From NCBI GenBank assembly GCA_035509915.1, contig DATKIB010000178.1, forward strand, positions 1 through 27,638: a DNA stretch of 27,638 nt, given 5' to 3'. Positions within the stretch are counted from its first letter, which is position 1; each line of letters begins with the position of its first letter. The DNA comes from Bog-564 sp035509915. Lineage in GTDB: Bacteria; Actinomycetota; Acidimicrobiia; Acidimicrobiales; UBA8190. Under the pieces are notes generated by a model that was not told where the DNA came from, did not search any database, and worked only from the letters and a program-made list of their open reading frames with translations. This document shows positions 7,525 to 14,371 of the stretch, one piece after another. A program made the translations under genes and the position numbers.

Positions 7525-7670
7525 GCAGGGCGGCCGGGGGCGGTGGGCACTGCGGGCCACGAGTCGTAGCTGCCGTCGGGCCCCGTGTCGGCACCCAGGC
7601 GCTCGGAGACAGCCCGAGCGATCGCGGCGAGCCCGCCCAGCAAGCCGAGCAAGAGCAACATCTTGCGCAC
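7521..7670 (-). CDS. Small single-span membrane protein (49 aa)
   Basis: On the minus strand, GTG 7670 (or ATG 7661) opens a 49-codon frame. It starts with MRKMLLLLGLLGGLAAIARA, a short membrane helix with a basic N-terminus, followed by an acidic stretch and a Trp/Pro tail (SWPAVPTAPGRPA). Tiny membrane proteins of this layout are common in actinobacteria. Its stop overlaps the GH43 stop codon tail-to-tail through a shared CTAG. I see no clear ribosome-binding site, and function is unknown. Confidence 0.5.
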   Translation of the reverse strand: MRKMLLLLGLLGGLAAIARAVSERLGADTGPDGSYDSWPAVPTAPGRPA

Positions 7671-7723
7671 GGCGGCAGACTAGAGCACCGGCAAGTTGGC
7701 CCACCCGCGGGCGGGGGGCGCGC

Positions 7724-7752
7724 TTGACCCGGAAGCCGCATTTTGGGAGCAT
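7724..7752 (+). promoter_or_regulatory. leuA: Probable promoter of the leuA leader transcript
   Basis: TTGACC (7724-7729), a 17-base spacer and GAGCAT (7747-7752) form a plausible sigma-A-type promoter. The leader-peptide ATG begins 8 bases after the -10 box, so the transcript would start at or next to the start codon, making the leader peptide leaderless. The second attenuator in this window has the same arrangement (TTGACT, 17 bases, GAGACT). Confidence 0.55.
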
Positions 7753-7759
7753 CTAGACG

Positions 7760-7801
7760 ATGCGCGAGCGCCTTTTCGTCGAGAGCCTGCTTCTTACCTG
7801 A
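7760..7801 (+). CDS. leu leader peptide MRERLFVESLLLT
   Basis: A 13-codon reading frame from ATG 7760 to TGA 7799-7801 containing four leucine codons, three of them consecutive (CTG CTT CTT) just before the stop. Three of the four are CTT, which is uncommon in this GC-rich sequence. It is followed at once by a stable hairpin and then a terminator hairpin, the layout of ribosome-mediated attenuation. Stalling at the Leu codons when charged tRNA-Leu is scarce should favour read-through into leuA. Confidence 0.75.
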   Translation: MRERLFVESLLLT

Positions 7802-7829
7802 CGGCGAGCGCCCCATCGCGCTCGCCGTC
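7800..7829 (+). promoter_or_regulatory. First hairpin of the leuA attenuator
   Basis: An 11-bp perfect stem (7800-7810 with 7819-7829) and an 8-base loop. The stem begins at the second base of the leader stop codon, so a ribosome finishing the leader would cover its 5' arm. Part of the 3' arm (7819-7825) could instead pair with 7764-7770 inside the leader frame, giving an alternative fold. Confidence 0.65.
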
Positions 7830-7831
7830 GC

Positions 7832-7862
7832 ACCCCCTGAGCCTGAAGGCCAGGGGGTTTTT
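7832..7862 (+). terminator. Intrinsic terminator of the leuA attenuator
   Basis: CCCCCTG (7833-7839) pairs with CAGGGGG (7851-7857), with further inner pairing of GCC (7841-7843) and GGC (7848-7850), and five T residues (7858-7862) follow. It lies about 47 bases before the leuA start, so it can only be a conditional (attenuator) terminator for leuA. Confidence 0.8.
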
Positions 7863-7908
7863 CATTGGCGGCGAGTGCAGCACGCGAGAGACCAGAACGG
7901 GGACAGAG

Positions 7909-9639
7909 ATGAGCGACAAGGTCAACCACATGAGCGAGCCCAACGACAAGGGCCGGGCCACCACCGGAAAGCCCGGGTCAGGTCGCGGAGGGAAAGCCGA
8001 GGTAAAGGCGGCGGGGAAGCCGGCGGGGCAGCCGGCGGGGAGAGCGGCTGGGAAGGCGCCCGGGAAGGCGCCCGGGAACGGGGACCCGGGCCATCTCGTG
8101 ATCTTCGACACGACATTGCGCGACGGCGAGCAGTCGCCCGGCATCTCGCTCGACGCGGCGGAGAAGCTCGAGATCGCCGAGCAGCTGGCCAGGGTCGGCG
8201 TTGACTACATCGAAGCGGGGTTCCCAGTGGCGAGCCAAGGGGACTTCGAGGCGGTGCAGGCCATCGCTCGCTCGGTCGGCAACGCGCCCAGTGCCCCGGC
8301 AATCTGCGGGCTCTCGAGGACGCACCTCTCCGACGTCGACCGCTGCTGGGAGGCCGTTCGAGAAGCCGCGCGCGCCCGGATCCACGTCTTCATATCCACC
8401 AGCCCGCAGCACATGGAGCACATGCTCAAGATGACGCAGGCGCAGGTGCTCTTAGAGACCAGCGCCGGCGTTGCGAGGGCGCGCGAGCACACCGACGACG
8501 TCGAGTTCAGCCCGCAGGACGCCACGCGCACCCCACTGGACTTCATGCTCGAGGTGCTCGCCGCGTCGGTCGAGGCCGGCGCCACCACGCTCAACATCCC
8601 GGACACCGTCGGCTACGGCATCCCCTGGGACTTCGGCGCCCTGATCCAGCACATCCGCCGGGAGGTGCCGGGCGACTACGTGCTCTCCACGCACTGCCAC
8701 AATGACCTCGGCATGGCCACCGCCAACTCGCTCGCGGGCGTGCAGGCCGGGGCGCGACAGGTGGAGGTCTGCGTCAACGGACTGGGGGAGCGCGCGGGCA
8801 ACGCGGCGCTCGAAGAGGTCGTGATGGCGATCCGCATCCGCGCCGACCAGTTCCCCGGCGTCAGCACGAGTGTGCGCACCGAGGAGCTGGCTCGGGCCTC
8901 GAGGCTCGTCGCGAGGCTCACCGGCTACCCGGTTCAGTACAACAAGGCCGTGGTCGGGCGCAACGCGTTCGCCCACGAGTCGGGCATCCACCAGCACGGC
9001 GTGCTCGCCGACCGGTCGACCTACGAGATCATCGACGCCGCGACCGTGGGCCAGGTGGGCCGGCAGATCGTCCTCGGCAAGCACTCGGGCCGTCACGCTT
9101 TCAAGGACAGCCTCGAGAAGATGGGTATCTCGGTCCAAGGCGAGGGCCTGAACCAGGCCTTCAGCAGGTTCAAGGAGCTGGCCGACCGCAAGGTGGAGAT
9201 CACCGAGGCGGACATCGAGGCCATCGTGGCCGAGGAGCTCGGCCAGGACCTCGTCGAGGACTTCCAGCTCGAGTCGCTCGAGGTCTCGGGCGGCACCGTT
9301 GGGATGCCGCACGCACGAGTCGTGGTGAGCCACGCGGGTGACAAGGTCGAGGCCACAGCCGAAGGCAACGGCATGATCGACGCGGCGAGCACCGCAATCC
9401 GCAAGGCGACGGCGGTCGAGTCGCGGCTCATCGGCTTCAACGTCTCCTCGGTCACCGGCGGGGTCGACGCGCTAGGGGACGTGGTAGTGCAGCTGGAGGC
9501 CGACGGGATCACGGTATCGGGCCGCGGGGTCTCGACAGACGTGGTGGAGGCCTCGGCGCGGGCCTACCTGGCCGCGGTCAACCGGCTGCTTCGCGTCCGC
9601 GCGCGCAACGAGGTGCGCCGCATCGAGAGCGGCCCCTAG
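7909..9639 (+). CDS. leuA: 2-isopropylmalate synthase with an unusual basic N-terminal extension
   Basis: Condenses acetyl-CoA with 2-oxoisovalerate, the committed step of leucine synthesis. ATG 7909 follows a GGGGA ribosome-binding site. The 576-residue protein has a Lys/Ala/Gly/Pro-rich, apparently disordered extension (about 17-62) before the catalytic TIM barrel. The barrel carries D67-TTLRDGE, the metal-binding H262-C-H264 and N298 in GERAGN. The linker subdomains and the C-terminal regulatory domain (about 425-576), where leucine normally feeds back, are present. The preceding attenuator suggests leucine-controlled transcription. It converges with mscL, and their stop codons overlap through CTAG. 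The extension shortens by only 7 residues if ATG 7930 is used. Confidence 0.96.
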   Translation: MSDKVNHMSEPNDKGRATTGKPGSGRGGKAEVKAAGKPAGQPAGRAAGKAPGKAPGNGDPGHLVIFDTTLRDGEQSPGISLDAAEKLEIAEQLARVGVDYIEAGFPVASQGDFEAVQAIARSVGNAPSAPAICGLSRTHLSDVDRCWEAVREAARARIHVFISTSPQHMEHMLKMTQAQVLLETSAGVARAREHTDDVEFSPQDATRTPLDFMLEVLAASVEAGATTLNIPDTVGYGIPWDFGALIQHIRREVPGDYVLSTHCHNDLGMATANSLAGVQAGARQVEVCVNGLGERAGNAALEEVVMAIRIRADQFPGVSTSVRTEELARASRLVARLTGYPVQYNKAVVGRNAFAHESGIHQHGVLADRSTYEIIDAATVGQVGRQIVLGKHSGRHAFKDSLEKMGISVQGEGLNQAFSRFKELADRKVEITEADIEAIVAEELGQDLVEDFQLESLEVSGGTVGMPHARVVVSHAGDKVEATAEGNGMIDAASTAIRKATAVESRLIGFNVSSVTGGVDALGDVVVQLEADGITVSGRGVSTDVVEASARAYLAAVNRLLRVRARNEVRRIESGP

Positions 9640-10064
9640 GCAGCGGCGGGCAGGTCAGTGGCGCAGTACTTGCACTTGCGCGCTGCGACCGGCAGGTCGT
9701 CGGAGAGGCAGGCCGGACAGGTCTTGGTGGGAGGGGCCTCTCCGAAGACGGTCTGGCCGCGCCGTGCCATGAGCGACTTGTAGGGGAGCACGATCAGGAA
9801 ATACACCACCGCCATGAATATGAAGAAATAGACGACGGCCGAAATGAAGTCCCCGAAGTTGATGAAGGTGCTGGTGTTGCCCGCTTGACCCAGTTGGACC
9901 CCGAGCGAGATCGGGTTCTTACCCTGCGCACGGGTGACCAAAGGTGTGATCACGTCGCTCGTGAACGACTTGATCAACGTGCTGAACGCCAGCGCTATCG
10001 CCAGGCCGACCGCCACGATGATGACGTCGCCTCGCATCAAGAAGTTCTTGAAACCCTTGATCAT
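9636..10064 (-). CDS. mscL: Large-conductance mechanosensitive channel MscL with a C-terminal zinc ribbon
   Basis: Forms a membrane channel that opens under membrane tension to release solutes on hypo-osmotic shock. ATG 10064 is preferred over upstream starts because AGGAGAGG lies 6 bases before it and the protein then begins with the canonical MIKGFKNFLMRGDVI. TM1 spans about 12-33 and TM2 about 72-94. The conserved RGDVI...AVG pore segment is in TM1. After the usual C-terminus, C116-P-A-C119 and C131-K-Y-C134 form a zinc-ribbon knuckle pair in a cytoplasmic tail, absent from the E. coli protein. At 142 residues it is otherwise of normal size. Confidence 0.93.
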   Translation of the reverse strand: MIKGFKNFLMRGDVIIVAVGLAIALAFSTLIKSFTSDVITPLVTRAQGKNPISLGVQLGQAGNTSTFINFGDFISAVVYFFIFMAVVYFLIVLPYKSLMARRGQTVFGEAPPTKTCPACLSDDLPVAARKCKYCATDLPAAA

Positions 10065-10227
10065 GCTTGTCCTCTCCTTCTCAGGAACGCCCGGGTCGCG
10101 GGCGCTCTGGCGTGCACGATACGGGAGCCTCTGTGACAAGGCACCTCGAGGTTGAGAGCGACGGCGAAAAGAGCCCCTAGAGCCGTTCGGCTCTGTTACC
10201 CCGACTCAGGTATGTCGATTCACAGGT

Positions 10228-11331
10228 ATGTTCGGAGGGTCCTGGCCGGTCAGCGGCGCTGGGGCGAGAAACAGGCTGCAATTCGCCCTCGGGTCTGTGC
10301 TGGCGGGGCTCGTGAGCCTGGTCTTCCTCCTCTGGATGGTCCTGGTCGTGGGCGGACCGCGGATGACCGACTTGGTCGACGACATCGGGGAGTTGGTCGC
10401 TGCGGTGATCGCAGCCGCTCTCTGTGCTCTGGCCGCCTCGAGAGCCTCGTCACGCCGAACGAGCTGGATCCTCCTTGCCGTGTCGAGCTTCGCCTGGGCG
10501 GTGGGGGAGGCGATCTGGTGTTACTACGACCTCGTCGAGCGCGTGCAGGTGCCTTTCCCGTCGTATGCGGACATCGGATTCGTAACCGCGATTCCCTTCA
10601 TGTTCGCAGGACTGCTGCTCTTTCCCTGCAACTCGCGGCGGACTGCTGCCCGGATCGAAGGCCTGCTCGACGGCTGCATCATCGCCGGCTCCCTGCTCTT
10701 CGCCAGCTGGGCCACGATCCTCGGCCCCATATACCGCTCCCACTCCGGTGGCGTGCTCAAGCAGGTTCTCTCACTCACGTACCCGGCCAGCGACGTGGTG
10801 ATGCTGTCCCTGGTCTTAATCCTGATCGCACGGGCCGGCCACCACAGACGGACCGCCTTTGGCCTGGTGATGTTCGGGGTCGTCGCCTTTGCCGTGGCCG
10901 ACAGCTCGTTCGCCTACCTGACCGAGGTGAACAAGTTCGGAATCGGGAGCTACTTCGACACCGGCTGGGTCGCGGGATACCTATTGATCGCGTTGGGAGC
11001 ACTCTGGGACGTGAAGTCGCCGGCCCGCGCAGTCGTCCGAGCGGATCCCTCGACGACGTCGCTCATAGCTCCGTACGTGCCTGTGCTGATCGTCCTGGTG
11101 GTGACGGCCGTCCAGATCCTGCGTGGTAGTCACGTCGACGCGGTCACCTGGGTCATGGCAGTGGTGCTCGTGGTGCTGGTCCTCGGTCGTGAGGGTCTGC
11201 GGCTACGGGACCAAGCCGTGGACTTCCGGTCGCGGTCTAGCCACGCCAGTCCCCACCCGATAAGCAGCTCTCACGCCGGTCCAGGCCCGGACCCAGGACG
11301 CGACCGCGACTCCGCTCTGGTGGAGCGGTGA
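10228..11331 (+). CDS. Multi-pass membrane sensor-like protein without an output domain
   Basis: Predicted integral membrane protein of 367 residues with about ten hydrophobic spans. Motifs such as WAVGEAIWCYYDL, PFPSYADIGF, GLLDG and a later YPASDVVML resemble the membrane region found N-terminal to GGDEF/EAL or PAS domains in actinobacterial signalling proteins. Here the protein ends shortly after the last span with a short, polar Ser/Pro/Arg-rich tail and no GGDEF, EAL, PAS or kinase domain. It may act with a separate partner or be a truncated derivative. The stop overlaps the next start (GTGA). The ATG has only a weak AGG upstream, so the start is uncertain. Confidence 0.7.
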   Translation: MFGGSWPVSGAGARNRLQFALGSVLAGLVSLVFLLWMVLVVGGPRMTDLVDDIGELVAAVIAAALCALAASRASSRRTSWILLAVSSFAWAVGEAIWCYYDLVERVQVPFPSYADIGFVTAIPFMFAGLLLFPCNSRRTAARIEGLLDGCIIAGSLLFASWATILGPIYRSHSGGVLKQVLSLTYPASDVVMLSLVLILIARAGHHRRTAFGLVMFGVVAFAVADSSFAYLTEVNKFGIGSYFDTGWVAGYLLIALGALWDVKSPARAVVRADPSTTSLIAPYVPVLIVLVVTAVQILRGSHVDAVTWVMAVVLVVLVLGREGLRLRDQAVDFRSRSSHASPHPISSSHAGPGPDPGRDRDSALVER

Positions 11332-11561
11332 CAGTGATGAACGGACCAACCCACAGCCAGGGAACGACTGGGGTCGCCCTGGGGTTTGGCGGCCCAGGAG
11401 TGGTCGTGCACACCCCGAGCGGTTCGAGCGTCCGTCTACGACCTGCCAGGCGGGACTCCGGGAAAAAGCTGAAATGGTGGATCGTGAGAGGAACGGTCCT
11501 CGCGACCACGGTGTTCGCCCTCCTGGACCTGATTCTCTTGACTTCGGGCCTTCATCACTAG
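11328..11561 (+). CDS. Small membrane protein (77 aa), unknown function
   Basis: GTG 11328 overlaps the stop of the membrane sensor by 4 bases; ATG 11337 is an alternative start. The first 45 residues are Gly/Ser/Arg-rich with no recognisable motif. Residues about 47-73 (WWIVRGTVLATTVFALLDLI) form one membrane span after a basic KK-x-K cluster. The overlap suggests co-expression with the sensor-like protein. No family recognised. Confidence 0.5.
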   Translation: MTVMNGPTHSQGTTGVALGFGGPGVVVHTPSGSSVRLRPARRDSGKKLKWWIVRGTVLATTVFALLDLILLTSGLHH

Positions 11562-11651
11562 GCACAACTGGCCGCGCCGCCCCGTCCCTAAGCACTACCC
11601 ACACGGCACCGCCCGTCGTGGTGCAGCCGGCTCAGACGCTCGGCGTCATCT

Positions 11652-12251
11652 TCAGGAGCTGCTCGTGCTCGGCATCCACGACGGGCGCGAGCGCTCGTAT
11701 GCGGCGATGCCGTCCTTGTGGCGCAGGGTGAGCCCGATGTCATCCCAGCCGTTCAGCAACCGCTCGCGGGTGAACTCGTCGAGCGGGAACGTGGAGGCGA
11801 GTCCGGCGGCGGGTGCCTCGATCGTGCCCCTCGCCACGTCGATCGTGATCTCGAGGGACGGGTCCGACGCGACCGCGTCCATCAGCGAGCGCCCGAACGA
11901 GGGCTCCACCTTCACCGGCAAGAGCCCCTGTTTGGTCGAGTTGATCCGGAAGATGTCGCCGAAACGGGGCGACACGACCGCCTCGAAGCCGTAGTCCATG
12001 AGAGCCCACACAGCGTGCTCCCTCGACGAGCCCGTGCCGAAGTTGGGGCCCGCCACGAGGATGCTCGCCCCCGCGTAGTCGGGCTGGTTGAGGACGAAGT
12101 CCCGGTCGTCGCGCCACTCGGAGAACAGCCCGGCGCCGAAACCGGCGCGCTCGACGCGCTTCAGCCAGTCCGACGGGATTATCTGGTCGGTGTCGACGTC
12201 GGAGCGGTCGAGGGGTACCGCCCGCCCGCTCACCACGTGCACCGGTCTCAT
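11652..12251 (-). CDS. leuD: 3-isopropylmalate dehydratase small subunit
   Basis: Small (swivel-domain) subunit of isopropylmalate isomerase, which converts 2- to 3-isopropylmalate together with LeuC. The 199 residues match the family length. DVDTDQIIPSDWLKR (18-32) and the active-site segment NFGTGSSREHAVWAL (70-84) are diagnostic. It lies 49 bases downstream of leuC on the same strand, the usual leuCD order. A weak inverted repeat lies beyond its stop (around 11605-11625), but without a U-tract I do not call a terminator. Confidence 0.95.
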   Translation of the reverse strand: MRPVHVVSGRAVPLDRSDVDTDQIIPSDWLKRVERAGFGAGLFSEWRDDRDFVLNQPDYAGASILVAGPNFGTGSSREHAVWALMDYGFEAVVSPRFGDIFRINSTKQGLLPVKVEPSFGRSLMDAVASDPSLEITIDVARGTIEAPAAGLASTFPLDEFTRERLLNGWDDIGLTLRHKDGIAAYERSRPSWMPSTSSS

Positions 12252-12300
12252 AGGGCCCTGCCCCTCACCGACTCGCCGCGCACCGTCGAGGTCCAGGGCC

Positions 12301-13701
12301 TCATGCTCGGGGCAGGTCGCCGGGGGTGGCGAAGTGCCCCGCGACCGCGCTCGCAGCGGCCACGGCGGGGGACACGAGGTGGGTGCGACCCCCGCGGCCC
12401 TGGCGGCCCTCGAAGTTGCGGTTCGAGGTGGAGGCGCAGCGCTCTCCGACCGAGAGCTTGTCCGGGTTCATCGCCAGGCACATCGAGCAGCCCGGCTCGC
12501 GCCACTCGAAGCCCGCCGACACGAACACCTTGTCGAGCCCCTCCGCCTCGGCCTGAGCCTTCACCCGGTGGGAACCGGGCACCACGAGCGCGCGTAGCCC
12601 CTGGCGCGCGTGGCGCCCGTCGAGCACACCGGCGGCCGCGCGCAGGTCCTCGATGCGCGAGTTGGTGCACGAGCCGATGAAGACCGTGTCGATCGCTATG
12701 TCGCGCATTGCGGTACCGGGGCGGAGCCCCATGTACTCGAGCGCCCTCGCGGCGGACTCCCGTGCCGCAGGTTCGGCGAAGGAGCCGGGGTCGGGGACCG
12801 AGCCGGAGATCGGCACGACCTGGCCGGGGTTGGTGCCCCAGGTGACGTGCGGCTCGAGTGAAGCCCCGTCGATAGACACGGTCTTGTCGAAGTCGGCGCC
12901 TTCGTCGGTGGGCAGGCTCCGCCAGTCCTCGAGCGCCTCCGACCAAAGGGCTCCCTTCGGGGCATGCTCGCGGCCCTCGAGGTAGGCGAAGGTCACGTCG
13001 TCCGGCGCCACCATGCCGGCACGCCCGCCGGCCTCGATCGACATGTTGCACACCGTCATGCGCCCTTCCATCGACAGTGCGCGGATCGCCGAGCCCCGGT
13101 ACTCGATGACGTGGCCGACCGCGCCGCCAGTCCCGATGCGGCCGATGATGCCCAATACGAGATCCTTCGCTGTCACCCCCGGCGGCAAGGCACCTGCGAC
13201 CTCGATCGCCATCGTCTGCGGCCGCGGCTGGGGAATGGTCTGCGTCGCGAGCACGTGCTCCACCTCCGAGGTGCCGATCCCGAAGGCGAGGGCGCCGAAC
13301 GCGCCGTGCGTGGAGGTATGGCTGTCGCCGCAGACGACGGTCATGCCCGGCAGGGTGAGTCCGAGCTCCGGGCCGATGATGTGCACGATTCCCTGATTGG
13401 AGTCGCCCATCGGGTAGCAGGCGATGTCGAACTCGGCGCAATTGGCTGCGAGGACCTCGAGCTGTTTGGCGGAGATCGGGTCGGAGCCCTGGCCGACCAG
13501 AGTGGGCACGTTGTGGTCCGCTGTGGCCACGGTCAGCTCAGGGTGGCGGACGGTGCGTCCCGCCATGCGCAGCCCGTCGAACGCCTGCGGGGAGGTGACT
13601 TCGTGGACGAGGTGGAGGTCCACGAAGAGCAGGTCGGGCTCGCCCTCCGCGCGGCTCACCACGTGGCGCTCCCAGACCTTCTCGGCAAGGGTGCTGGGCA
13701 C
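12301..13701 (-). CDS. leuC: 3-isopropylmalate dehydratase large subunit
   Basis: Aconitase-family subunit that binds the 4Fe-4S cluster and carries out the isomerisation step of leucine synthesis with LeuD. Cluster ligands are C345 (GSCTNSR), C405 and C408 (PGCSMC). DSHTSTHGAFG (126-136) is another family signature. The 466-residue length is standard. The start is GTG (13699-13701) with GGAG 8 bases upstream, and the protein begins MPSTLAEKVW as expected. The start region has been tandemly duplicated upstream, creating two mini-ORFs between greA and leuC, and the last mini-ORF's TAG overlaps this GTG. Confidence 0.95.
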   Translation of the reverse strand: MPSTLAEKVWERHVVSRAEGEPDLLFVDLHLVHEVTSPQAFDGLRMAGRTVRHPELTVATADHNVPTLVGQGSDPISAKQLEVLAANCAEFDIACYPMGDSNQGIVHIIGPELGLTLPGMTVVCGDSHTSTHGAFGALAFGIGTSEVEHVLATQTIPQPRPQTMAIEVAGALPPGVTAKDLVLGIIGRIGTGGAVGHVIEYRGSAIRALSMEGRMTVCNMSIEAGGRAGMVAPDDVTFAYLEGREHAPKGALWSEALEDWRSLPTDEGADFDKTVSIDGASLEPHVTWGTNPGQVVPISGSVPDPGSFAEPAARESAARALEYMGLRPGTAMRDIAIDTVFIGSCTNSRIEDLRAAAGVLDGRHARQGLRALVVPGSHRVKAQAEAEGLDKVFVSAGFEWREPGCSMCLAMNPDKLSVGERCASTSNRNFEGRQGRGGRTHLVSPAVAAASAVAGHFATPGDLPRA

Positions 13702-13749
13702 TATCCGCGCTCCGCGAATGCCAGGGTGCTGGGCACTATCCGCGCTCCG
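13688..13749 (-). repeat. 27-bp direct repeat (35-bp period) covering the leuC translation start
   Basis: Positions 13688-13714 and 13723-13749 are identical over 27 bases. Each copy holds, on the minus strand, a GGAG motif, TAGTG and the first codons of leuC (GTG CCC AGC ACC). A third partial copy (13758-13767) sits at the greA stop. This looks like a tandem duplication of a stop/start junction. Confidence 0.9.
13701..13736 (-). CDS. Mini-ORF MPSTLAFAERG, duplicated leuC start
   Basis: An 11-codon frame whose first six residues equal those of LeuC (MPSTLA), created by the 35-bp duplication. It has its own GGAG upstream, and its TAG stop overlaps the leuC GTG (TAGTG). Its product may not matter; translating it could deliver ribosomes to leuC. 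Confidence 0.45.
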   Translation of the reverse strand: MPSTLAFAERG

Positions 13750-13765
13750 AGAAAGCCCTGGGCAC
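13736..13765 (-). CDS. Mini-ORF MPRAFSERG between greA and the leuC-like mini-ORF
   Basis: A 9-codon frame starting with a GTG that overlaps the greA TAG (TAGTG) and ending with a TAG that overlaps the next GTG. It ends in SERG, and the next mini-ORF ends in AERG, consistent with origin by duplication of the greA-leuC junction. No independent evidence of expression. Confidence 0.35.
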   Translation of the reverse strand: MPRAFSERG

Positions 13766-14247
13766 TACGCGCCGACCTGGACGATCTCGATGCGGAGCTT
13801 GCCGCCCGGGGCCTCGTACTCGACCACCTCGCCGGGGCCCTTGCCGAGCACGGCCGGGCCGAGGGGCGAACCCGGCGAGACGACGTTCAAGTCGTCGTGG
13901 CGTTCCTCGATCGACCCCACGAGGAAGCGCTCTACCTCGTCGTCGCCGTCGTAGCGGATCGTCACGATCGAACCGGTGGACACGGTCCCCGCGGGCGAGG
14001 CGGCTCCCATGTCTTCCACGATCTGCGCCTCCGCCAGGGTGGCCTGGATCTTGCGGATCCGCGACTCCATCATCCCCTGGTTGTCCTTGGCGGCGTGGTA
14101 GTCGGCGTTCTCCGAGAGGTCCCCGAGCGCCCTGGCAGCCTCGATGGCCCGTGCGATCTCGACCCGGCCCCGCGTGGTCAGGTCCTCGAGCTCGGCCTGG
14201 AGTCGTTCGTAGGTCGTGCGCGTGAGGTGAGTTGGCTCGTCGCTCAC
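13765..14247 (-). CDS. greA: Transcription elongation factor GreA
   Basis: Rescues backtracked RNA polymerase by stimulating cleavage of the nascent RNA's 3' end. The GTG start at 14247 gives 160 residues, the family's usual size. The N-terminal coiled coil carries the conserved tip GDLSENADYH (42-51) with acidic D43 and E46, and the C-terminal FKBP-like domain follows (about 85-160). It starts a minus-strand run greA-leuC-leuD. A TAACCT box lies exactly 7 bases before the GTG and no normal ribosome-binding site is present, so the mRNA is probably leaderless. Confidence 0.95.
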   Translation of the reverse strand: MSDEPTHLTRTTYERLQAELEDLTTRGRVEIARAIEAARALGDLSENADYHAAKDNQGMMESRIRKIQATLAEAQIVEDMGAASPAGTVSTGSIVTIRYDGDDEVERFLVGSIEERHDDLNVVSPGSPLGPAVLGKGPGEVVEYEAPGGKLRIEIVQVGA

Positions 14248-14254
14248 CCTTACG

Positions 14255-14260
14255 AGGTTA
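14255..14260 (-). promoter_or_regulatory. Likely -10 box of a leaderless greA transcript
   Basis: On the minus strand TAACCT (14260-14255) is followed by 7 bases and the GTG start of greA. TAnnnT at this distance from a start codon is the typical actinobacterial leaderless arrangement. No -35 element is evident. Confidence 0.5.
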
Positions 14261-14294
14261 CCGGGGCCCGGCCGGCGCCCGGGAGGCGGCGGTG

Positions 14295-14323
14295 TTGACT
14301 GGCAGCTCAGCGTGGTAGAGACT
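14295..14323 (+). promoter_or_regulatory. Probable promoter of the leuB-ilvE-cimA leader transcript
   Basis: TTGACT (14295-14300), a 17-base spacer and GAGACT (14318-14323). The leader ATG begins 10 bases after the -10 box, so the leader peptide would have almost no 5' untranslated region. The arrangement repeats that of the leuA leader. It is divergent from greA. Confidence 0.55.
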
Positions 14324-14332
14324 AGAGCCCCC

Positions 14333-14371
14333 ATGAGACGCCAGAGCACCTCCGTAATCATCATCGAATAG
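14333..14371 (+). CDS. ilv-type leader peptide MRRQSTSVIIIE
   Basis: A 12-codon frame (ATG 14333 to TAG 14369-14371) with Val-Ile-Ile-Ile (GTA ATC ATC ATC) one codon before the last sense codon. It precedes a hairpin and a terminator, as in ribosome-mediated attenuation. The run of Ile plus Val codons implies sensing of charged isoleucine and valine tRNAs, which fits the downstream genes for branched-chain amino acids. Confidence 0.75.
   Translation: MRRQSTSVIIIE

Noticed and set aside
5947..7752. 601-codon minus-strand frame opposite the GH43 gene
   Set aside because: Arg/Gly/Ala-rich, no family motif, lies opposite a protein with an intact GH43 triad.
10065..10140. Promoter for mscL (TGCCTT, 16 bases, TATCGT on the minus strand)
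   Set aside because: The -35 match is poor and a TTGTCA nearby has the wrong spacing, so no confident call.
11600..11630. Terminator between the small membrane protein and leuD
   Set aside because: The GCACC/GGTGC pairing is short, with a 7-9-base loop and no T-tract.
12964..14298. Long plus-strand frame opposite leuC and greA
   Set aside because: His/Asp/Arg-rich translation without motifs, opposite two well-identified genes.
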